Shown here: positions 60,472 through 64,000 of the stretch, one piece after another | How positions within the stretch are numbered: the stretch's first letter is position 1 | How the letters are laid out: every line of letters begins with the position of its first letter | Assembly: GCF_041355105.1 (NCBI RefSeq) | Contig: NZ_JBFUPK010000001.1 | Location: forward strand, 1,612,001 to 1,676,000 | DNA from: Terriglobus sp. RCC_193 | GTDB lineage: Bacteria; Acidobacteriota; Terriglobia; Terriglobales; Acidobacteriaceae | Reading direction: 5' to 3' | DNA: 64,000 bases | The notes under the pieces: model-generated | Databases searched by the model: none | What the model was told of the DNA's origin: nothing | What the model saw: the letters and a program-made list of their open reading frames with translations, nothing else | Program-made: the position numbers and the translations under genes

Positions 60472-60897
60472 ATGTACCCAGAGATTATGGTGATCCCGAT
60501 GCGCGAGGAACTGACCCGCGCCGGTATTCAGGAAGCGCGTACCAGCGCGGAAGTCGATCAGGCGCTGGCACAGCCCGGAACCACCATGGTTGTGGTCAAC
60601 AGCATCTGCGGATGCGCCGCAGGCAAGATGCGCCCCGGCGTTCGCATGGCCATGCAGCACGCCAACACCCCCGACCAAAGCATCACCGTATTCGCCGGAC
60701 AGGACCGCGACGCCACGGATAAGGCACGCGGCTATTTCGGCGGCCACCCGCCCACCTCACCTGCCATCGCCATCCTGCGCGACGGTCAGCTGGTGTACCT
60801 GATGCAGCGTTCCGCGATTGAATCGGCCAACGCACCTGCCATTGCCCAGGAGCTGGCACGCGCGTTTGACGTGCACTGCGCCAAGGCCACCGCGTAA
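60472..60897 (+). CDS. BrxA/BrxB (YphP/YqiW) family bacilliredoxin-like protein
   Basis: 141 residues starting MYPEIMVIPMREELT, with GGAGGAATACAC upstream. The redox centre is VVVNSICGCAAGKMRPG near residues 42-58, carrying the CGC motif of this family, and the thioredoxin-like fold continues through FAGQDRDATDKARGYFGGHPPTSP. Bacilliredoxins remove bacillithiol from protein mixed disulfides in Firmicutes. Whether this organism makes bacillithiol cannot be told from the window. The gene is single and ends at a strong terminator. Confidence 0.9.
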   Translation: MYPEIMVIPMREELTRAGIQEARTSAEVDQALAQPGTTMVVVNSICGCAAGKMRPGVRMAMQHANTPDQSITVFAGQDRDATDKARGYFGGHPPTSPAIAILRDGQLVYLMQRSAIESANAPAIAQELARAFDVHCAKATA

Positions 60898-60920
60898 GTT
60901 CCACAACAGCAAGAAGTTCG

Positions 60921-60950
60921 AAAAGGGGAAGGCTCCGGTCTTCCCCTTTT
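60921..60950 (+). terminator. Rho-independent terminator of the bacilliredoxin gene
   Basis: AAAAGGGGAAG (60921-60931) pairs with CTTCCCCTTTT (60940-60950) around an 8-base loop, followed by TCTTTTG. It begins 24 bases after the stop codon. Confidence 0.9.
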
Positions 60951-61005
60951 TCTTTTGCCTCACCTTTCTGCCGCAGCGGACGATAAGGCAAGTGTGAGCC
61001 CGCCG

Positions 61006-61209
61006 ATGTTTCACCCCGTGCCCACATCTGCCGTCGCGGACCGCATCGACCTGCGTTCCTGGCGGCTCGACCAGGTCGTACGCGGGCACGTGCTTGCCGT
61101 GCTGCAACGCTGCGACGGAAACAAGCTGCGAGCGGCCGAGGTCCTCGGCATCAGCCGCTCCACGCTTTACCGCATGTTGGACTCATTCTCCGTAATGATG
61201 TCCACCTGA
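61006..61209 (+). CDS. Stand-alone Fis-type helix-turn-helix protein
   Basis: 67 residues from ATG 61006; a GTG at 60994 is an alternative and neither has a clear ribosome-binding site. The protein ends in a Fis/NtrC-type DNA-binding domain: [18 protein letters not shown], then [21 protein letters not shown], where [16 protein letters not shown] is the helix-turn-helix. In sigma54 activators this domain follows a receiver and AAA+ module, but neither is present upstream, where a terminator precedes the gene. It is likely a small nucleoid-type or local regulator, or a domain left after a deletion. Confidence 0.75.
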   Translation: MFHPVPTSAVADRIDLRSWRLDQVVRGHVLAVLQRCDGNKLRAAEVLGISRSTLYRMLDSFSVMMST

Positions 61210-61260
61210 GGGTAAAATCAGGGCCGCAGTGACAGCGCAGAATCCGCTACACTGCGGCTC

Positions 61261-63063
61261 ATGCGCTTTCTTCTTCCCCTCACAGTCGTGGCCCTCTCCG
61301 TAACCCTGCCGATGCAGTCCCCCGCACAGGCTCCGCGCACCGCAGCCACCACCAGCGTGGCGGACCGTTCCCGCGCGTTGAACCGACTGTTTGATGACTA
61401 CTGGCAGTGGACACTGAAGCAGTCGCCGGAGACCGCCACCTCCGTCGGCGACGCCCGCTACAACGACCGGTGGAGCGACTACAGCGCCGCCGTCTTCAAT
61501 TCCAATCTGCAGCACGAAGCGGAACTCATCGCACAGCTTGGCGCCATCGACACCACTGGCCTTCCCGAACAGGACCAGCTCTCCGCCACTCTGCTGATGA
61601 AGCAGTTCGTCGACGACCAGGAAGGCGCGCGCTTCAAGCCCTGGGAGACGCCTGTAAACCAGTTCGGCGGCCCGCAGCTCACTTTCCTGCAGATCATCAA
61701 CATGATGCCCTTCACCACCGTGAAGGACTACGACGACTACATCGCCCGGCTAAACGCCATCCCCGGCGTCTTTATGCAGGTGCAGCAATCCATGGACGCC
61801 GGCGTGCAGGACAGCCGCACCGTGCCGCAGATGCTGATGGAAAAGGCACAGGCCCAGATCCAGAAGATTGCCGCAGCCAAGCCGGAAGAGAGTCCCTTCG
61901 CCGGCCCTCTGGCCAAACTGCCAGCCTCCATCTCTGCCGCGGAACAAAAGCGCATCCGCAAGGACGCGATAGACGCAATCACGCAGAAGGTGCTGCCCAG
62001 CTACGACCGCTTCGGCCGCTATCTGAAGGCACAGTACATCCCCAGGGCGCGCACCACACTGGGCGCATCCGCACTGCCTGACGGCAAGGCCTATTACGAA
62101 TTCCAGATCCGCACCCTCACCACCACCAGCCGCACCGCCGACCAGATTCACCAGCTCGGACTCGACGAGGTCAAGCGCGATGAAACCGAAATGCTCACCA
62201 TTGCGAAGAAGTTCGGCTTCAACGATCTAAAGAGCTTCAACGACCACCTGAAGAACGATCCCAAGCAGCATCCCACTTCCGCACAGCAGTTGCTCGATGC
62301 CTACAAGAAGCCACTTGCCGCCATGCAGGCGAAGCTGCCCGAACTCTTCGGCCGTCTTCCCAAAGCGCCGCTCGAAGTAAAGCCCACTCCCGACTTCCGC
62401 GCTGCCAACTCCGCCCCAGCCGACTACGAACAGGGAACCCCCGACGGCAAACGTCCCGGCGTCTTCAACGCCAACACCTACAACTTCGCCAACCGGACCT
62501 TCTTCACCACGGAAGCCATCGCGTATCACGAAGGCATCCCCGGCCATCACCTGCAGATTTCCATCGCACAGGAACTGACCGGCATCCCCGAATTCCGTAA
62601 AGAAGGTGGCTACACCGCATACGTGGAAGGATGGGGCCTTTACGCCGAACATCTCGGCAAGGACGCAGGCTTCTACCAGGACCCGCTCAGCGACTACGGA
62701 CGCCTGCAAGCCGATATATGGCGCGCCATCCGTCTCGTCGTGGACACCGGTGTACACAGCAAAGGCTGGACGCGCCAGCAGATGGTCGATTACTTCCACG
62801 AGCACTCCGCTGTAGATGAACCCTCCGTACAGGCCGAAGTGGATCGCTACATCGCATGGCCCGCACAGGCACTCGCCTACAAGAGCGGCCAGTTGAAGAT
62901 TCTCGAACTCCGCGAACGCGCCAAGCAGAAGCTGGGAGCAAAGTTCGACATCCGCAACTTCCACGACGAAGTCCTCGACTCCGGCGCGCTACCGCTCGAC
63001 ATCCTGGAAAAGCGCGTAGATGCATGGATTGCAGCAGGCGGCCCACCGCAGCCCAAGTCGTAG
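61261..63063 (+). CDS. DUF885 family exported protein, metalloprotease-like
   Basis: 600 residues with a signal peptide (FLLPLTVVALSVTLPMQSPAQA). The helical DUF885 fold is recognised by ETATSVGDARYNDRWSDYS near residue 58, FTTEAIAYHEGIPGHHLQISIAQE near residue 425, YTAYVEGWGLYAEHLG near 450 and WPAQALAYKSGQLKILELR near 540. The HEGxPGHH motif with the downstream Glu resembles a gluzincin zinc site, so a peptidase activity is plausible, although the family is not well characterised. The gene starts 51 bases after the HTH gene and is probably transcribed alone. Confidence 0.87.
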   Translation: MRFLLPLTVVALSVTLPMQSPAQAPRTAATTSVADRSRALNRLFDDYWQWTLKQSPETATSVGDARYNDRWSDYSAAVFNSNLQHEAELIAQLGAIDTTGLPEQDQLSATLLMKQFVDDQEGARFKPWETPVNQFGGPQLTFLQIINMMPFTTVKDYDDYIARLNAIPGVFMQVQQSMDAGVQDSRTVPQMLMEKAQAQIQKIAAAKPEESPFAGPLAKLPASISAAEQKRIRKDAIDAITQKVLPSYDRFGRYLKAQYIPRARTTLGASALPDGKAYYEFQIRTLTTTSRTADQIHQLGLDEVKRDETEMLTIAKKFGFNDLKSFNDHLKNDPKQHPTSAQQLLDAYKKPLAAMQAKLPELFGRLPKAPLEVKPTPDFRAANSAPADYEQGTPDGKRPGVFNANTYNFANRTFFTTEAIAYHEGIPGHHLQISIAQELTGIPEFRKEGGYTAYVEGWGLYAEHLGKDAGFYQDPLSDYGRLQADIWRAIRLVVDTGVHSKGWTRQQMVDYFHEHSAVDEPSVQAEVDRYIAWPAQALAYKSGQLKILELRERAKQKLGAKFDIRNFHDEVLDSGALPLDILEKRVDAWIAAGGPPQPKS

Positions 63064-63137
63064 TGCTGTTACTGCAAATCTTCAGAGGCTGACGTTACGA
63101 TCTTGCCTGTTCGATTCAAATCTGTATCGCGTGCGTG

Positions 63138-63815
63138 TCAGTGCTTCCACAAAGTCTGAAGAAGTGTCGCGAGTCCATTCCAAAGAATCTGCACACCGAT
63201 GCAAAGCAGAATAAATGCGACCACTCGCAGAATGCCATGCGCCGTGGATGGAGAAATCGCCTTGGTAATGATAGGAGCATGGGCATAGCAGTAATAGACA
63301 GCCGCGCTCAGCACCACGATCGCGATGAAAAGCCCTAAATGTCCGAACACGATGGCGCTCCGCGCTCCATCAGAGAAACGGGCGCTCAAGGTCAGCAAAA
63401 CAACAAGCGTGCCAGGACCAGCCGTGACGGGAAATGTGAAGGGATAGAAGGCCTTGTCCTGGAGGTTGTTGAACCCGCGATCTGCACTCAACTGCGCTTC
63501 TTCCCGCTTGTCATTCGCCGCCGCTTCAGAATCCTTGGCATTCAGAACCGACCATCCAATGGCAGCAATGACAATGCCGCCTGCTACCTGAACGATTGGC
63601 AGAGAGATACCAAAGAAGTTGAGAATGGCTGAACCGAGCAGTTCGAAGATACCGAGGAACACGACGGTATTGATTGCGATCCTACGGGCGAGCGAACGGT
63701 AGACAGACGGTGGTGCATCTCCGACAAGTCCAAGAAAGACAAGGGCGGAGCTAAGCGGATTGACGAGCGGCAACAACGCGCTGAACGCAATCAGAAACGA
63801 GTCCCAAACGATCAA
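63138..63815 (-). CDS. MarC family integral membrane protein
   Basis: 225 residues with six membrane segments. MarC signatures are FSALLPLVNPLSSALVFLGL near the start, GISLPIVQVAGGIVIAAIGW near residue 75, and YPFTFPVTAGPGTLVVLLTLSA near residue 128, with the conserved Asn-Pro and Pro-Gly-Thr elements. The family was once linked to multiple antibiotic resistance in E. coli but has no demonstrated transport activity. A loop of charged residues (DSEAAANDKREEAQ) separates segments three and four. It is monocistronic here as far as can be seen. Confidence 0.9.
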   Translation of the reverse strand: MIVWDSFLIAFSALLPLVNPLSSALVFLGLVGDAPPSVYRSLARRIAINTVVFLGIFELLGSAILNFFGISLPIVQVAGGIVIAAIGWSVLNAKDSEAAANDKREEAQLSADRGFNNLQDKAFYPFTFPVTAGPGTLVVLLTLSARFSDGARSAIVFGHLGLFIAIVVLSAAVYYCYAHAPIITKAISPSTAHGILRVVAFILLCIGVQILWNGLATLLQTLWKH

Positions 63816-63929
63816 GCAGCCCCCTCAAAAGTCTTCCGTTTTCGAATCGTACCGATACCGCTCTGGCCGGTTGTCCATCCATTGCGTGTCACGCCACGAT
63901 CCGCAATCACTTCGCGGAATGAGTGTACT

Positions 63930-64000
63930 TCACAGCGTCGCCAGCACCCGGGCGCTCTTCAACCGCTCTTCCAAATGCCGCTCCAGGGTGCTCACAGCGA
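63930..64000 (-). CDS. C-terminal end of an unidentified gene (cut by window edge)
   Basis: On the minus strand the frame enters at base 64000 and ends at TGA 63930, giving 23 residues that include STLERHLEERLKSARV and finish LATL. The composition is that of a helical protein end. The family cannot be named from so little. The 114 bases between it and the MarC gene start (63816-63929) show no feature beyond room for a promoter. Confidence 0.55.
   Translation of the reverse strand, partial: AVSTLERHLEERLKSARVLATL

Overview
The window looks like chromosome of an Acidobacteriota member of the Terriglobia type (Terriglobus/Granulicella/Edaphobacter-like). This is an inference from gene content: two very long Oar-like TonB receptors with carboxypeptidase-regulatory N-domains, a TIGR03435 protein, CRTAC1/VCBS proteins paired with a multiheme-TPR cytochrome, CHRD-domain proteins, and many Tat-exported sugar enzymes. 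No phage, CRISPR array or complete insertion sequence was seen. Gene density is high and many neighbours overlap by ATGA.

Layout. 1-339: end of kdpC. 387-4949: D-amino-acid module (PLP enzyme, N-acyl-D-amino-acid deacylase, RidA, GntP permease). 4977-5243: a 267-bp element with 32-bp terminal inverted repeats. 5430-12204: a periplasmic redox island with two TlpA-like proteins, a DsbD-alpha-like protein, two c-type cytochromes and two CHRD proteins, expressed from divergent promoters. 12295-15097: AhpD-like protein, sialidase, and a glycerophosphodiesterase flanked by gene remnants. 15113-25837: a minus-strand locus of Tat-exported TIM-barrel and Gfo/Idh proteins, SsuD monooxygenase, ExuT-like MFS transporter, TonB receptor and GH2 enzyme. 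25855-29375: pantothenate/CoA genes (coaBC, panC, panB; panD divergent). 29407-34148: secreted protein, pentaheme-TPR cytochrome and CRTAC1 protein. 34280-45831: a galactoside-type locus (LacI regulator, SSS symporter, GH35, TonB receptor, TPR protein, DUF5597 glycosidase). 45865-48224: an uncharacterised pair with an alkaline-phosphatase-like Tat protein. 48474-48548: tRNA-Asn. 48655-52898: CAP protein and GDP-fucose/exopolysaccharide genes. 53091-64000: orphan permease, thrB/thrC, modA-modBC split by a TIGR03435 gene, murB, bacilliredoxin, lone Fis-type HTH protein, DUF885, MarC and a partial gene.

The most notable observation is a set of three tiny leader ORFs that end in runs of cysteine codons (-LCCCCR, -LCCCSR, -SSCCCR). 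Each starts 6-7 bp downstream of the -10 element of a sigma70-like promoter, so each is predicted to be translated as a leaderless mRNA. Two lie back to back between the divergent halves of the redox island. The third precedes the locus that carries alkanesulfonate monooxygenase. I infer cysteine-responsive leader-peptide control, analogous to the polycysteine uORFs described in mycobacteria, which would make these two regions a sulfur-limitation regulon.
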